Source: Streptomyces sp. NBC_01231 (lineage in GTDB: Bacteria; Actinomycetota; Actinomycetes; Streptomycetales; Streptomycetaceae). From it: DNA of 64,000 bases. Where the stretch lies: contig CP108521.1 in assembly GCA_035999765.1 (NCBI GenBank), positions 5,332,001-5,396,000 of the forward strand. The letters are read 5' to 3'. Shown here one piece after another: positions 50,858 through 59,992 of this stretch. Positions within the stretch are counted from its first letter, which is position 1. Every line of letters starts with the position of its first letter. The translations under genes and the position numbers were made by a program. Under the pieces are notes generated by a model that was not told where the DNA came from, did no database searches, and was given only the letters and a program-made list of their open reading frames with translations.

Positions 50858-51139
50858 ATGCGCTGCGTGATCGCCCGTTACCCCTTCGACCTGATCAAGT
50901 CCGAGGTGGAGACACAGATGGAGGGCATCCGACCGGAGGCCGCCACCGGGGCCTGCGTGGTCATCGGGCGCAAGGTGTTCCCGGTCAAGCAGGTGGGCGA
51001 GATCATCACCCGTCAGGACCGCCGCGACTTCACCGCCTTCGAGGTCACCAGGGCGCTCACCCGCCTGGGCTTCACCTGTCACACAGCGCCCCCGGAGACC
51101 CCCGCGGCCCGCTCGGAGTCCTACCCGACGCTCGGCTGA
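50858..51139 (+). CDS. SCO5918-family protein
   Basis: 93 residues, small soluble protein opening 'MRCVIARYPFDLIKSEVETQ' with 'ACVVIGRKVFPVKQVGEIIT' and 'QDRRDFTAFEVTRALTRLGF'. This pattern matches the SCO5918 family found beside cold-shock and DEAD-box RNA helicase genes in Streptomyces. Function unknown; the neighbourhood suggests a role in cold-shock RNA handling. No helicase gene is in this window. Confidence 0.88.
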   Translation: MRCVIARYPFDLIKSEVETQMEGIRPEAATGACVVIGRKVFPVKQVGEIITRQDRRDFTAFEVTRALTRLGFTCHTAPPETPAARSESYPTLG

Positions 51140-51446
51140 CCCGGCCGCACCCTCCACGCAGCGTTCCGACGCCGATCCACCGGCCCTCAGGCCGGCGGGT
51201 CGGCGTCGTTGCGTTGGCGTCGTCGCGGCGGTGTTGATGGGTCGGGGTTGTTGCGTTGGCGTTGATGCGTTGGCCGGGGCAGCGGGTTCCGGGCCGGGGT
51301 CGGTGGGTGGGCGACCGGTGCGGTGAGCGCGTCCGGCGCCGAAGCCTCGTCCGGCGTGAACGGCGAGTGCGAGTGCGAGGGCTGTCCGGTGGGCTGATGG
51401 GACTGCTGGGTGCTGGGACTGCTGGGCCCGATGTGAACGGTCGCGG
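51140..51446. other. Intergenic stretch with hairpin, no gene
   Basis: Contains the bidirectional hairpin at 51167-51208 and several GTTGCGTTGGCG-type short repeats at 51209-51270. No coding sequence is supported; apparent minus-strand frames are shadows of the CGNR gene's codon bias. Confidence 0.5.
51167..51208. terminator. Bidirectional hairpin
   Basis: Nineteen-base arms (51167-51185 and 51190-51208) with loop CTCA and two mismatches, between the SCO5918-family gene and the convergent CGNR gene. Confidence 0.7.
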
Positions 51447-52406
51447 TCAGCTCGGCCTGGTGCTGCCGGTCCGGCGGGCGTAGGCGCGGGCGGCGCGGGC
51501 GCGGTCGCCGCATCGGGTGGAACACCAGTGGCGGCGGCCGTGCCGAAGCAGGAAGCGGGTGCACGGGGGCGAGCCGCAGGCCGTGAGGCGCTCGGCGTCC
51601 GGGCCGGTCAGCAGATCGGCGGCGTCCGCGGCGAGGATCGCCAGGGCGTGGTCGACGATCTGTGTCGTGGGGTGGGAGGACGCGCGGTACAGGCCCCGGT
51701 CGGAATCCCAGTGCAGTAGGGATGCCGTGGGGACCATGGTCAGCGCGTCGTTGACGGCGGCGAGGGCGCCGACGGGAGCGGGCATGCCGTCGACCCGGGA
51801 GGCGAACAGGGCCCGGATCTGCTCCCGCAGGGCCCTTAGTCGGGTCGCGCAAAATTCCTGGATGCCGGCGTCCACCGGGGCGAGGCCGCGCTCGACGAGC
51901 CACTGGTTCGCCGCGGCGGGCGTACCGAGAAAGTCCAGGAACTGACCGCCGGGCAGGGCGACCGTACTGTTCGCGAAGTCGAGGGCGGCGTACTGCTCCG
52001 CCCCGGGCGCGGGCGGGAGGACCGACTCCGGCGCCACGGCCGACGCCTGTGCCGGGGCGGCCGACGAGTCAGTCTGAGCGGGCGACGAATCAGCCTGAGT
52101 GGGCGACGATTCCGCCCGGGGTGCCTGGAACGACTCCGTCCCCGAGGTCTCCGTCCGCAGGTTCGGCGACCCCGTCCGCAGGTTCGACGACTCCGCCTGC
52201 TCGGCAGACGAACTGGCCCGCTCGGCTGACGACTCCGCCTGCTCGGCTGACGACTCCGCCCGTTCGGCCGACGAGGCTGCCGGTGAGGCCGGTGAGGCCG
52301 GTGAGGCCGGTGAGGCCGGTGGTGACGTGGTGGTCGATTTCGGTGCCACAGTCCGCTCCTTCGGTGCCACGGTCCGCCCCGACGATCCAGTCACGGTCTC
52401 TCTCAT
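51447..52406 (-). CDS. CGNR zinc-finger regulator with low-complexity N-terminus
   Basis: 319 residues. Residues about 20-110 are Ser/Glu/Ala repeats such as 'SSAEQAESSAERASSSAEQ'. Then an ABATE-type domain ('YAALDFANSTVAL') and, at the C-terminus, the CGNR zinc finger: 'ERLTACGSPPCTRFLLRHGR' and 'HWCSTRCGDRARAARAYARR'. CGNR proteins are predicted DNA-binding regulators. The start is uncertain because the repeats occupy the N-terminus; ATG 52406 is the last that keeps them. The nested palindrome upstream is a likely site for this protein and controls the divergent MBL-fold gene. Confidence 0.82.
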   Translation of the reverse strand: MRETVTGSSGRTVAPKERTVAPKSTTTSPPASPASPASPASPAASSAERAESSAEQAESSAERASSSAEQAESSNLRTGSPNLRTETSGTESFQAPRAESSPTQADSSPAQTDSSAAPAQASAVAPESVLPPAPGAEQYAALDFANSTVALPGGQFLDFLGTPAAANQWLVERGLAPVDAGIQEFCATRLRALREQIRALFASRVDGMPAPVGALAAVNDALTMVPTASLLHWDSDRGLYRASSHPTTQIVDHALAILAADAADLLTGPDAERLTACGSPPCTRFLLRHGRRHWCSTRCGDRARAARAYARRTGSTRPS

Positions 52407-52440
52407 GGTTCCCACGGTTCTCATGGTACGGCTTGCTTTC

Positions 52441-52494
52441 ATCCGTGAGAAGCGGCTACCGTCTCTCACGGATAAACCGCTTCTCATCCGTGAG
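52441..52494. promoter_or_regulatory. Nested palindromic operator between CGNR and MBL genes
   Basis: ATCCGTGAG at 52441-52449, its complement CTCACGGAT at 52465-52473, and ATCCGTGAG again at 52486-52494; GAGAAGCGG (52447-52455) pairs with CCGCTTCTC (52477-52485). Three operator half-sites in a mirrored array, with both genes' promoters inside or beside it. Autorepression plus control of the MBL gene is inferred. Confidence 0.75.
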
Positions 52495-52505
52495 GTGTTG
52501 CTCTC

Positions 52506-53303
52506 GTGTCCTTCCCGACCTCTGCCGCCGCCCGCCCGTCCGCCGAGCAGGTCCCCGTCCGTGTCCTCGGCGGGCCGACCGCCCTCATCGAGTACGGCGG
52601 GCTGCGTATCCTCACCGACCCCACCTTCGACGCCCCGGGCGACTACTCGACGCCGGGCCGGCCGACCCTGACCAAGACCGCGCCCTCCTCAGTCGCCCCC
52701 GCCGACCTCGGCCCCGTGGACGCGGTGCTGCTCTCGCACGACGAGCACGCCGACAACCTGGACGACTCCGGCCGGGCCTTCCTCGCCGACGTACCCGTCA
52801 CCTTCACCACCCCCAGTGGCGCGCCCCGCGTCGGCGGCACCGCGCAAGGGCTCGCGCCCTGGGAGTCGGTGGAACTGCGCCGTCCCGACGGGGGCACCGT
52901 GACCGTGACCGGTGCGCCCGCCCTGCACGGGCCGGACGGTGTCGAGGACGTGGAGGAGAGCACCGGTGAGGTGATCGGTTTCGTGCTGACCTCCGCCGAC
53001 CTGCCCACGGTCTACGTCAGCGGCGACAACGCCTCACTCATCCTGGTCAAGCGGATCGCCGAGCGCTTCGGCCCCGTGGACACCGCCGTCCTCTTCGCCG
53101 GAGCGCCCCGTTTCCCGGGCCTCTTCGACGGTGCGCCGATCGTCCTCGACAGCGCCGGGGCCGCCCAGGCCGCCCGGATCCTGGGCGCCCGCCGGGTCGT
53201 CCCGGCGCACTGCGACAGCTGGGCCCACTTCACCGAGGGCCGCGACGACCTGGTGGCCGCGTTCACCGCCGCCGGACTGGCCGACCGACTGGACCTGGGC
53301 TGA
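52506..53303 (+). CDS. MBL-fold metallo-hydrolase (UlaG-like)
   Basis: 265 residues. The metallo-beta-lactamase fold starts 'VPVRVLGGPTALIEYGGLRI', metal motif 'SHDEHADNLDDSG' (HxExHxD-type variant), then 'APALHG' and a late His in 'RRVVPAHCDSWAHF'. UlaG-like enzymes hydrolyse lactones or phosphodiesters. The start GTG lies 12 bases from the operator's last half-site, so its mRNA leader is very short or the operator overlaps the promoter. Function beyond the fold is open. Confidence 0.9.
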   Translation: MSFPTSAAARPSAEQVPVRVLGGPTALIEYGGLRILTDPTFDAPGDYSTPGRPTLTKTAPSSVAPADLGPVDAVLLSHDEHADNLDDSGRAFLADVPVTFTTPSGAPRVGGTAQGLAPWESVELRRPDGGTVTVTGAPALHGPDGVEDVEESTGEVIGFVLTSADLPTVYVSGDNASLILVKRIAERFGPVDTAVLFAGAPRFPGLFDGAPIVLDSAGAAQAARILGARRVVPAHCDSWAHFTEGRDDLVAAFTAAGLADRLDLG

Positions 53304-53404
53304 GCGGCGCGGAGCCACCGGCCTCGGACGCTCGGCGGTTCACGTTTCTCCCCCCCCGCGCCGCGGAGTCGCTCCCGCGGCCCGGCACTCCTGCGGGCGT
53401 GCGG

Positions 53405-54994
53405 TCAGGACGAGTTCGCGCTCGACCGGCCGAAGAACTCGATCTCGGCGATGGACACCTGCTTGCTTCCGGAGGTCTGGTAGGCCGACTCGATCGTGAA
53501 GCGGACCTTGGTGACCTCACCGACGCGGAACGCGCGACGCTGGCCGCCCGAGGACTGGTCCAGGGTGAGCTGACGGGTCGTCTTCTTGCCGTCCTTCGTG
53601 GTGATCGTCGCCTTGAGGCGGTGGGGCAGCGCCGACTTGGTGCGGTCTTCGGTGCGGGCGGAGATGCCCGACGTGATGATCACGTCCAGCAGCCGGGTCG
53701 GCTCGTCGAAGCGGGCCTCGATCCACTCGCCCTCCGCCGACTCCGAGACACCCGGGCCCCACCAGGTGTTGTTGAGCATGTCGAAGGCCAACTCGGGCTT
53801 GTGCTGCGGGTAGGAGCGCGAGGCCACGACCCGGTCCGGGGGAACGGGGGCGCGCTTGGCGAAGTGGTCCCGGGTGGCCTGAATGGCGTCCGGTGTGTAG
53901 ATCGCGGCAGTGATCAGGAGGGCGACGACCACAGCGGCCGTGACCCAAGTGACCACGCGGTCGAAGGTCCGCCGCAGCCGGGGGCGGTCTCCGGCCCACG
54001 GGATCTCGCCGCTGCCGAAGCCGAACAGGCGGCGCCACCAGGGGCGGTGGGGCTCCGGTGCGTGGTCGTCGCCGGCCATCGGCATCGCGCAGCGTGAACA
54101 GTAGTGCCGGTCGGGCCGGTTGGGCGTGGCGCACCACGGGCAGGGCGGCCCGTACCCGGCACCCTGCTCGGGCCCCGGCGCCCGCACCTGCGGCCGGTCC
54201 GCCACCGGTCGGCCCGGCAGTACCGGCGCGACGGCCTCAGGCGCGGGAGGCTGGGCCTCCGGGTCGGCGACGGGGACGAGAAGGGAACGGGCGCGGGCGG
54301 CCATGGTGTCCCCGAGCGCGGGAGGCGCGGGGGGCGGGGTGGAGGTGGCCGCGGGGACGGGTTCGGTGGGCGCCGTGTCGTCGGGTGCGGGGTGGTGGGC
54401 GTACGGGGCGGGAGGCGCCGGCTGCCGGGTCGGCTCGGGGCGCGGGGCGCTTGCGGAGTGGGCGGCGTGCGGCGGCTGACCGGTCGCGGGGTGGGCCTCG
54501 GAACCGCCGGCGTGGGCCGCCGGGCCTGCGGCGGGAGCGGTCCCCCGGTTCATGGGATCAGCGCTCGTGCGTTCTGTGTCCGTGCGTTCCGTGTCCGTGC
54601 GTTCTGTGTCCGTGCGTTCCGTGTCCCCGGGTGCCGTCGACGCGCCGTGGACGGTGGGTGCGTAGGCGGAAGCGGAGGTGGGGGGCGTGGCGGTCTGGTG
54701 TGGGATCGGCTCCCCACTGTCGGCGGCGGCCGAACGGCCCCCGCTCGCCGGGCGGTCACCGACCGCGCCGCTCCCGCTCGCCGTGGCCGTTCCGACCGCA
54801 CCGGCGCCTGTACCGGCGCCCGCACCGGCATGGGTACCGGTGCCCGAGGCGGCTCCGCCGGTCCGCTCGCCGGTCCGTTCCGCCGTACGCGTCCGTCCCC
54901 GGTCCGTCCAGCTCAGTACGGCGCCGCACGCGTCGCAGAACGACTGGCCCGGTTCTGCCCGGGTGCCGCACTCGGCGCAGTTCTGGGTGGTCAT
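53405..54994 (-). CDS. Zinc-ribbon membrane protein with discoidin-like domain, injection-system operon
   Basis: 529 residues. An N-terminal zinc ribbon (CAEC...CDAC, 6-9 and 20-23) and a second ('CPWCATPNRPDRHYCSRC') near 290 flank a Gly/Ala/Pro-rich region. One TM helix (about 345-367) is followed by an extracytoplasmic beta-sandwich ('NNTWWGPGVSESAEGEWIEA', 'LLDVIITSGIS') of the discoidin/NADase-type glycan-binding kind. The ATG overlaps the stop of the tail gene by four bases, so it is in the injection-system operon. It could tether the particle to the cell envelope; inference. Confidence 0.82.
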   Translation of the reverse strand: MTTQNCAECGTRAEPGQSFCDACGAVLSWTDRGRTRTAERTGERTGGAASGTGTHAGAGAGTGAGAVGTATASGSGAVGDRPASGGRSAAADSGEPIPHQTATPPTSASAYAPTVHGASTAPGDTERTDTERTDTERTDTERTSADPMNRGTAPAAGPAAHAGGSEAHPATGQPPHAAHSASAPRPEPTRQPAPPAPYAHHPAPDDTAPTEPVPAATSTPPPAPPALGDTMAARARSLLVPVADPEAQPPAPEAVAPVLPGRPVADRPQVRAPGPEQGAGYGPPCPWCATPNRPDRHYCSRCAMPMAGDDHAPEPHRPWWRRLFGFGSGEIPWAGDRPRLRRTFDRVVTWVTAAVVVALLITAAIYTPDAIQATRDHFAKRAPVPPDRVVASRSYPQHKPELAFDMLNNTWWGPGVSESAEGEWIEARFDEPTRLLDVIITSGISARTEDRTKSALPHRLKATITTKDGKKTTRQLTLDQSSGGQRRAFRVGEVTKVRFTIESAYQTSGSKQVSIAEIEFFGRSSANSS

Positions 54995-55548
54995 CTCTCC
55001 GGAATCCTTTCGACCGCGGTCACCTTGACCGTGTACGGCATATGGGCGGGGCGGGCGGCCGCCACGAGGGCGTCCAGGCGGTGTTCGTCGGCCGGGCCCG
55101 GGTCGGGCAGCCGGACGGTGACGTGCAGGTGGGGGCGGGGTTCGCCGGGGACCGGGCCGAGCGGGCGGGCGCTCCAGGCGGCACCGCCGCTCTCGGAGAT
55201 CTCCGGCTCCACGCCGAACGCGAGCCGCACCGCCTCGGCGAGACCCCGCCGGGTGCCCCGGACCCGGTGCAGGTACGCGGCGGCGGCGACGGCGGCCCGC
55301 AGCCTCGGCTCCGGTTCGGTGCCGTCGGTCTCGGCGCCGACCCAGCCGGACAGCCAGCGGGTGAAGTCGACCGGCGCCAGGGCCGGGTCGAAGTAGGCGG
55401 GCAGACAGTCGAGGACGTTCAGGATCGGCGCGATCACCTCGTCGAGCCCGGCCACGAAGCGCTGCGCGAGGTCGTCGTCGGCGAACACCGCGGGCAGCAT
55501 CATCCCGATCGGCGCGGACGAGCCGAGCCCGTCGACGGAGCCCCTCAT
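54991..55548 (-). CDS. Phage tail protein I-like baseplate component
   Basis: 185 residues, matching phage P2 gpI-type baseplate proteins: 'FVAGLDEVIAPILNVLDCLP', 'FTRWLSGWVGAET' and 'AAAYLHRVRGTRRGLAEAVR'. It lies between the baseplate J-like gene and the zinc-ribbon gene. In contractile injection systems this protein forms part of the wedge. Function by position and family. Confidence 0.85.
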   Translation of the reverse strand: MRGSVDGLGSSAPIGMMLPAVFADDDLAQRFVAGLDEVIAPILNVLDCLPAYFDPALAPVDFTRWLSGWVGAETDGTEPEPRLRAAVAAAAYLHRVRGTRRGLAEAVRLAFGVEPEISESGGAAWSARPLGPVPGEPRPHLHVTVRLPDPGPADEHRLDALVAAARPAHMPYTVKVTAVERIPER

Positions 55549-55606
55549 CGGCCCGCCTCCCGGATGGGCGTGCCCACGAGCCGCCCCCCGTCCCCGATAC
55601 GCCCGC

Positions 55607-57565
55607 TCACGACCCGTCCCCGATCACCCGGACGCGGTGGTCGTACGAGAACACCAGCGCCGGCGCGTCCAGGTCGATGCGGTCGGTCGCGTCGCCGCGT
55701 TTGCCCGTGAGGGGGTCCGCGGGGTGCAGGGTGACCTGGTCGACCAGCTCCACTCCCGGCACCCGTTGCAGTACCGCGAAGACCTCCCCGGACTGCACCG
55801 GCCGCCCGAAGGGCCAGCCGCGCCCGTCCGCGCCGCCGGTCAGCGGGTCGAGGTGGCGGTAGAGGGCGTCGTGGGCCTGGCGGCGCACCCGGTCGGTGTC
55901 GACCCCGCGGAACGCGTGCACGGTGGCCACGACGGTGACGCCCTGGTAGTACGGCGGTCCGACCGCCAACCTCGTCCCGATCAGGCGGCGTTCGTCCAGG
56001 TGCCGGGTGATGCGCTCCAACAGGGCGTCACCGGGCACGAGTTGCTCGAAGCGCAGTCGGCCGCCCGGGTCGGGAACGGCCTGCGGCACCACCAACACCC
56101 GTACCGCGTAGGCCCCGTGCTCACCCTCCTGGCCTTCCAGACAGGTGATCCGCGCGGTCTCCGGCGCGGCGCGGCGGGCCAGCTCCTCGTAGTCGCGCAG
56201 GGTCACCGCCCGCTCCTGGGCGCGCAGCGTGATGGGCGCGCGGACCTTCGCCTCGTCCACGGTCTCGCCGTCGACCCCGCCGCGCGCGGCCTCCCGGTTG
56301 ACGACCTCCGAGACGTACGGCACGGAGGTGCGCAGCACCTGCACGGCGCCCCGGGCCACGTTGCCCGCGCGGCCGCCGCCGGTGCGGTAGCGGCGGGCGC
56401 GGATCACCGCGCCCTTGGGGGCGACGGCGCCGTACTGGCGCAGGGTGCCGTCGGGTTCGCGTACGGACGGGCCGAAGGCGATCTCGCCGGTGGTGGCGTC
56501 GAGGGTGAGGTGACGGTCGTACGGGCCGGAGGCGGCGAAGTGCGGGACGACCTGCCAGTCCGTCCAGCCCTCGTGTTCGGCGGTCTGCAGGAGCAGCGGC
56601 GGGTCGTCGCCCACGACCGGCGCGTGGGCCAGCCGCAGGCGCTGACCGGGCAGGCCCGTCGACTCGCCGAGGGCCTCGTCGTACACCGTCTCGGCGTGCA
56701 GGGCCGGGGCCGTGCCCCCGATCGTGAAGGCCTCCGCCGAGCGGACCGTCGGGGAGGTGGTGTAGAAGGGCTGGGCCGGGAGCGGTTCGGTGACGCGGCA
56801 GCGCAGCCAGCCCGCTTCCTGGCCGCCGGAGCGGGACAGGACGTGGCCGCCGGGGACGTGCAGGATCACCTCGCCGGGGCGGTTGAGGCCACCGGTGCCG
56901 TCGCGGTCCACCTCGCAGTCCTGCCAGCCGTCCTCCGTCCACGCCTCCCACACCAGGGGCGGCTGGCGCGGGTCGACACCGACGCCGTCCACCCGGCTGT
57001 CCAGCTCCAGGGCGACCGCGCAGTGCGGGACGGCGGAGCTCAGCCCGAGCAGCATGCAGTCGCCGGGCCGGGGCGACTCCGCGAAGCACAGCAGGTCCTT
57101 GCCCTCGACGAGGTCCGTGGTGCGGTCGACGACCGGCTCGCCCCGGTGCTGGACCACCAGATGCGTCAACGAGCAGGGCGCGACGGCCAGTTGGCGTTCC
57201 GTGGCGAAGACGACCGCCTCCTCGCTCTCCGTGCGGACCGTCGCCACCTCCGTCCCCACCGGCAGCAGTACCGGCTCCTCCTGCGGCGCGGACAGCCAGA
57301 AGGTGACGTCCGTACGGGCGGCGGAGGGCGGGAAGAGACGGATGCCCACCAGGTCCAGGAACGCCAGGTGGTTCTTGTCCGGGACGCGGTTGAGGCGGTA
57401 GACGATCTGGTCGGCCATGTGGGCCACCGTCTCGACCAGGGTCACGCCCGGGTCGGAGACGTTGTGGTCGGTCCACTCCGGGGCGCGCTGCTGGATGTAG
57501 CGCTTGGCGTCGTCGACGAACTGCTGGAAGCGGCGGTCGTCGAGGTTGGGGGAGGGCAGGGCCAT
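55607..57565 (-). CDS. Baseplate J-type protein of the injection system
   Basis: 652 residues, full-length for the family of putative baseplate assembly proteins. 'TLVETVAHMADQIVYRLNRV' near the N-terminus, 'LRDYEELARRAAPETARITC' and 'HLDPLTGGADGRGWPFGRPV' near the C-terminus are typical. It joins the tube and spike to the sheath in contractile systems (Afp11-like). The ATG overlaps the previous gene's stop by one base (TGATG). Confidence 0.92.
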   Translation of the reverse strand: MALPSPNLDDRRFQQFVDDAKRYIQQRAPEWTDHNVSDPGVTLVETVAHMADQIVYRLNRVPDKNHLAFLDLVGIRLFPPSAARTDVTFWLSAPQEEPVLLPVGTEVATVRTESEEAVVFATERQLAVAPCSLTHLVVQHRGEPVVDRTTDLVEGKDLLCFAESPRPGDCMLLGLSSAVPHCAVALELDSRVDGVGVDPRQPPLVWEAWTEDGWQDCEVDRDGTGGLNRPGEVILHVPGGHVLSRSGGQEAGWLRCRVTEPLPAQPFYTTSPTVRSAEAFTIGGTAPALHAETVYDEALGESTGLPGQRLRLAHAPVVGDDPPLLLQTAEHEGWTDWQVVPHFAASGPYDRHLTLDATTGEIAFGPSVREPDGTLRQYGAVAPKGAVIRARRYRTGGGRAGNVARGAVQVLRTSVPYVSEVVNREAARGGVDGETVDEAKVRAPITLRAQERAVTLRDYEELARRAAPETARITCLEGQEGEHGAYAVRVLVVPQAVPDPGGRLRFEQLVPGDALLERITRHLDERRLIGTRLAVGPPYYQGVTVVATVHAFRGVDTDRVRRQAHDALYRHLDPLTGGADGRGWPFGRPVQSGEVFAVLQRVPGVELVDQVTLHPADPLTGKRGDATDRIDLDAPALVFSYDHRVRVIGDGS

Positions 57566-58008
57566 CAGCGGTCGCTTTCAGGGGAGTTGCCGGGGCCGTC
57601 GGACGTGCCCGGCTCCTCGTGGGAGGGAATGACATAGAAGGGGAAGACGAGACTGCGCGGGTTGTTGGTGCCGCGGATCGAGTAGCGGACGTCGATGAAC
57701 AGCACGCCCTGCTCGGCGCCGGCGGTGACCTCGACGTCATTGACCTCGATACGCGGCTCCCAGCGGTCGAGACTGCTGTACACCTCGTGCTGGATACGGC
57801 CCGCGGTGGCCTCGTTGACCGGCGCGAACACCAGGTCGTGGATGGCGCAGCCGAACTCCGGGCGCATCGGCCGCTCGCCCGGCGCGGTGGCCAGCACCAG
57901 CCGGATCGCCTCCTCGATCTCCCGCTCCCCGCTGACCAGGGCGATGCCTCCGGTGGGCCCGATGCGCAACGGGAACGCCCACCCGGACCCGACGAACTGC
58001 TCGGCCAT
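57565..58008 (-). CDS. GPW/gp25-family baseplate protein
   Basis: 147 residues with the family pattern 'EREIEEAIRLVLATAPGERP' and 'RPEFGCAIHDLVFAPVNEAT'. gp25-type proteins initiate sheath assembly on the baseplate (Afp9-like). Near-neighbour order spike-gp25-J is standard for these particles. Confidence 0.92.
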   Translation of the reverse strand: MAEQFVGSGWAFPLRIGPTGGIALVSGEREIEEAIRLVLATAPGERPMRPEFGCAIHDLVFAPVNEATAGRIQHEVYSSLDRWEPRIEVNDVEVTAGAEQGVLFIDVRYSIRGTNNPRSLVFPFYVIPSHEEPGTSDGPGNSPESDR

Positions 58009-58034
58009 CAGAGGGCCACCCGCCTTCTCCTTTT

Positions 58035-58070
58035 CTTGACCGGATTCCTGACCGGATTCCTGACCGGACC
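58035..58070. repeat. 12-bp tandem repeats between VgrG and gp25 genes
   Basis: CTGACCGGATTC-type units repeated about three times in the 79-base gap. No gene is present, including no PAAR-tip gene. Confidence 0.7.
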
Positions 58071-58087
58071 GGCCGGCCGCGTCGCCG

Positions 58088-59992
58088 TCACGGCAGCGGA
58101 TACGGCTTGTTGTTGACCAGCACCACGCCCTGGAGCAGCAGGGTGGCGGCGCGGATGCCCACGTTCGCGATGGAGTTGACCTGGAGGGTGCCGCCCGAGG
58201 TGATCATCGTGGCGCCCACCGCCTTGAGGTTCAGGGCACCCATCGCGTCCACCGTCACCGCGCCGCCGAGCGACTTGAGGTTGACCAGGCCACGGCCCTG
58301 CATGGTGAGCATCCCGCCGCTCTTGATGGTCAGGTTCCGCCGTGCGCTCAGTGAGAGGTCCGTGCCGGCCTCGATGGACACCGAGCGGCTGCCCGTGATG
58401 CTGACCGAGCCCTTGCTGTCGACGGTGATCTCGGTCTGCGCCCGGTCCAGGTTGATGACGAGTTTGTCGTCGCCGCTGGTCAGCCGCACGCCTTGCTTGC
58501 CGCCGGTGCGCTGACTGAGCAGGTCCACGCGGTTGCCGTCACGGTCGGACAGGGTGTGCCGGGAGGCGCGCTGCCGGGCGCCGTCGTGCAGGGGCACGTC
58601 CTTGACGGGCGTCGGCTTGTCCTTGCCGTTGTAGAGGCCGCCGATGACGTACGGGTGGTCCAGGGCGCCCCGGTCGAAGCCGACCAGCACCTCGTCGCCG
58701 ACGTCGAGGGGGAAGATCGAGCCGCCGCGCTTGCCGCCCCACTGCACCACACGCGTCCAGTCGCTGACGTAGGCGTCGTCGAGCCAGGGGAACTGGAGCT
58801 TGACGCGCCCCTGCTTGAGCGGGTCCCGGACGTCGGTGACCAGGGCGTTCGCGGTGCCGGGCAGTCGCAGGCCGTTGCCCGTGCCGCCGCCACCGGAGGA
58901 CAGCCCGTACAGCGAACGCCACTGCCGTCCGCTGACGGTGACCCAGGCCTCGTAGTGCTTGCCGTCGCCGAAGACGTGCCGTACGGAGGTCGCCGTGTAC
59001 TTGCCCTCGAAGGGCACGCCGACGTCGGCGAGGGTGACCGGCAGGCCGGGCCGCAGCTTGGGCGTGCCGCGTGCGATGACCTCCAGCTCCGCGAACGAGC
59101 CGGTGACGTCGTCGGCGAGGGCCTCGGCGGCGAACTTCACCTCCGACTGCCGGTCGTACGGTGTCTGCGGGTCGACCAGCTTGGCCGGTTTGAACTTCGC
59201 CGCCGCCTCGCCGGGCGTGGTGCCGATGCTGATGCCCGGGTTGGACTTGGCGGGCGCGGTCGCGGTGAGCTTCTTCTTCGTCGTCACGTCCCAGCCGCGG
59301 GTCTCGACGCTGCCGACCTGTTCGGCGGCGGTCACCGAGGCCCGCAGCCGCAGGATGTCGGTGCCGGCCTCCAGGACGAACGGGCTCTTGTCGCCGGGGG
59401 TGCTGACCGCCGGGGCGCCGGAGGCCGGGTCCGGCTTCACGAACTGGAACTTCCCCTTCGCGTCGACCGACATCACCATCTCGTTCTCGTCGGCGAGCCG
59501 GGCCAGGAAGTCCCAGTCGGTCACGTTGGCCTGGCTGATGAACTCGTACACCGTCTTCGTCGACTGGATCCGCCCGATCGGGACGCCGTCCTGGGCGGCC
59601 AGCTTGCGGGCGATGTCGGAGGCGCTCTGGTTGCGGTAGGCGGCCACCCGGCGTTGGCGCATCAGCCGGTGACCGTGGTCGTAGCCGCGGATGACGGTGA
59701 AGGATCCGGTGCCGTCGTAGTCGGCCTCCAGGCCGCTCACCTCGCCCGTCAGCAGCGGCTCGGAGCCGCCCTTGCCGTCGGCGATGGGGGTGATCACCAC
59801 CGGCGTGCCGAACTTCACGCCGAGTTTGCCGAGGACCAGCCGGTAGGGGTCGCGGAAGGTGAGCCGGAACGCGGCCGGCACCCCCAGCCCCTGGTCGACC
59901 CAGCCGTCCACCAGCAGCGGGGCGAAGTCCGGGGGGAGCGGACTGCCGCCGAGCTTGACCTGGATGACGCTGGAGTAGGCGGACTGCACCAT
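58088..59992 (-). CDS. VgrG-type spike protein of the injection system
   Basis: 634 residues from the start at 59992 (MVQSAYSSVIQVKLGG). gp27-like and gp5-like regions: 'ANVTDWDFLARLADENEMVM', 'YRNQSASDIARKLAAQDGVP', then OB-fold and 'QGRVKLQFPWLDDAYVSDWT'. A C-terminal beta-helix of repeated hexads ('GSRSVSIEAGTDLSLSARRN') forms the needle and ends 'NNKPYPLP'. No fused effector domain follows and no PAAR gene is adjacent here. It is the spike (Afp8-like) at the tip of the tube. Confidence 0.93.
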   Translation of the reverse strand: MVQSAYSSVIQVKLGGSPLPPDFAPLLVDGWVDQGLGVPAAFRLTFRDPYRLVLGKLGVKFGTPVVITPIADGKGGSEPLLTGEVSGLEADYDGTGSFTVIRGYDHGHRLMRQRRVAAYRNQSASDIARKLAAQDGVPIGRIQSTKTVYEFISQANVTDWDFLARLADENEMVMSVDAKGKFQFVKPDPASGAPAVSTPGDKSPFVLEAGTDILRLRASVTAAEQVGSVETRGWDVTTKKKLTATAPAKSNPGISIGTTPGEAAAKFKPAKLVDPQTPYDRQSEVKFAAEALADDVTGSFAELEVIARGTPKLRPGLPVTLADVGVPFEGKYTATSVRHVFGDGKHYEAWVTVSGRQWRSLYGLSSGGGGTGNGLRLPGTANALVTDVRDPLKQGRVKLQFPWLDDAYVSDWTRVVQWGGKRGGSIFPLDVGDEVLVGFDRGALDHPYVIGGLYNGKDKPTPVKDVPLHDGARQRASRHTLSDRDGNRVDLLSQRTGGKQGVRLTSGDDKLVINLDRAQTEITVDSKGSVSITGSRSVSIEAGTDLSLSARRNLTIKSGGMLTMQGRGLVNLKSLGGAVTVDAMGALNLKAVGATMITSGGTLQVNSIANVGIRAATLLLQGVVLVNNKPYPLP

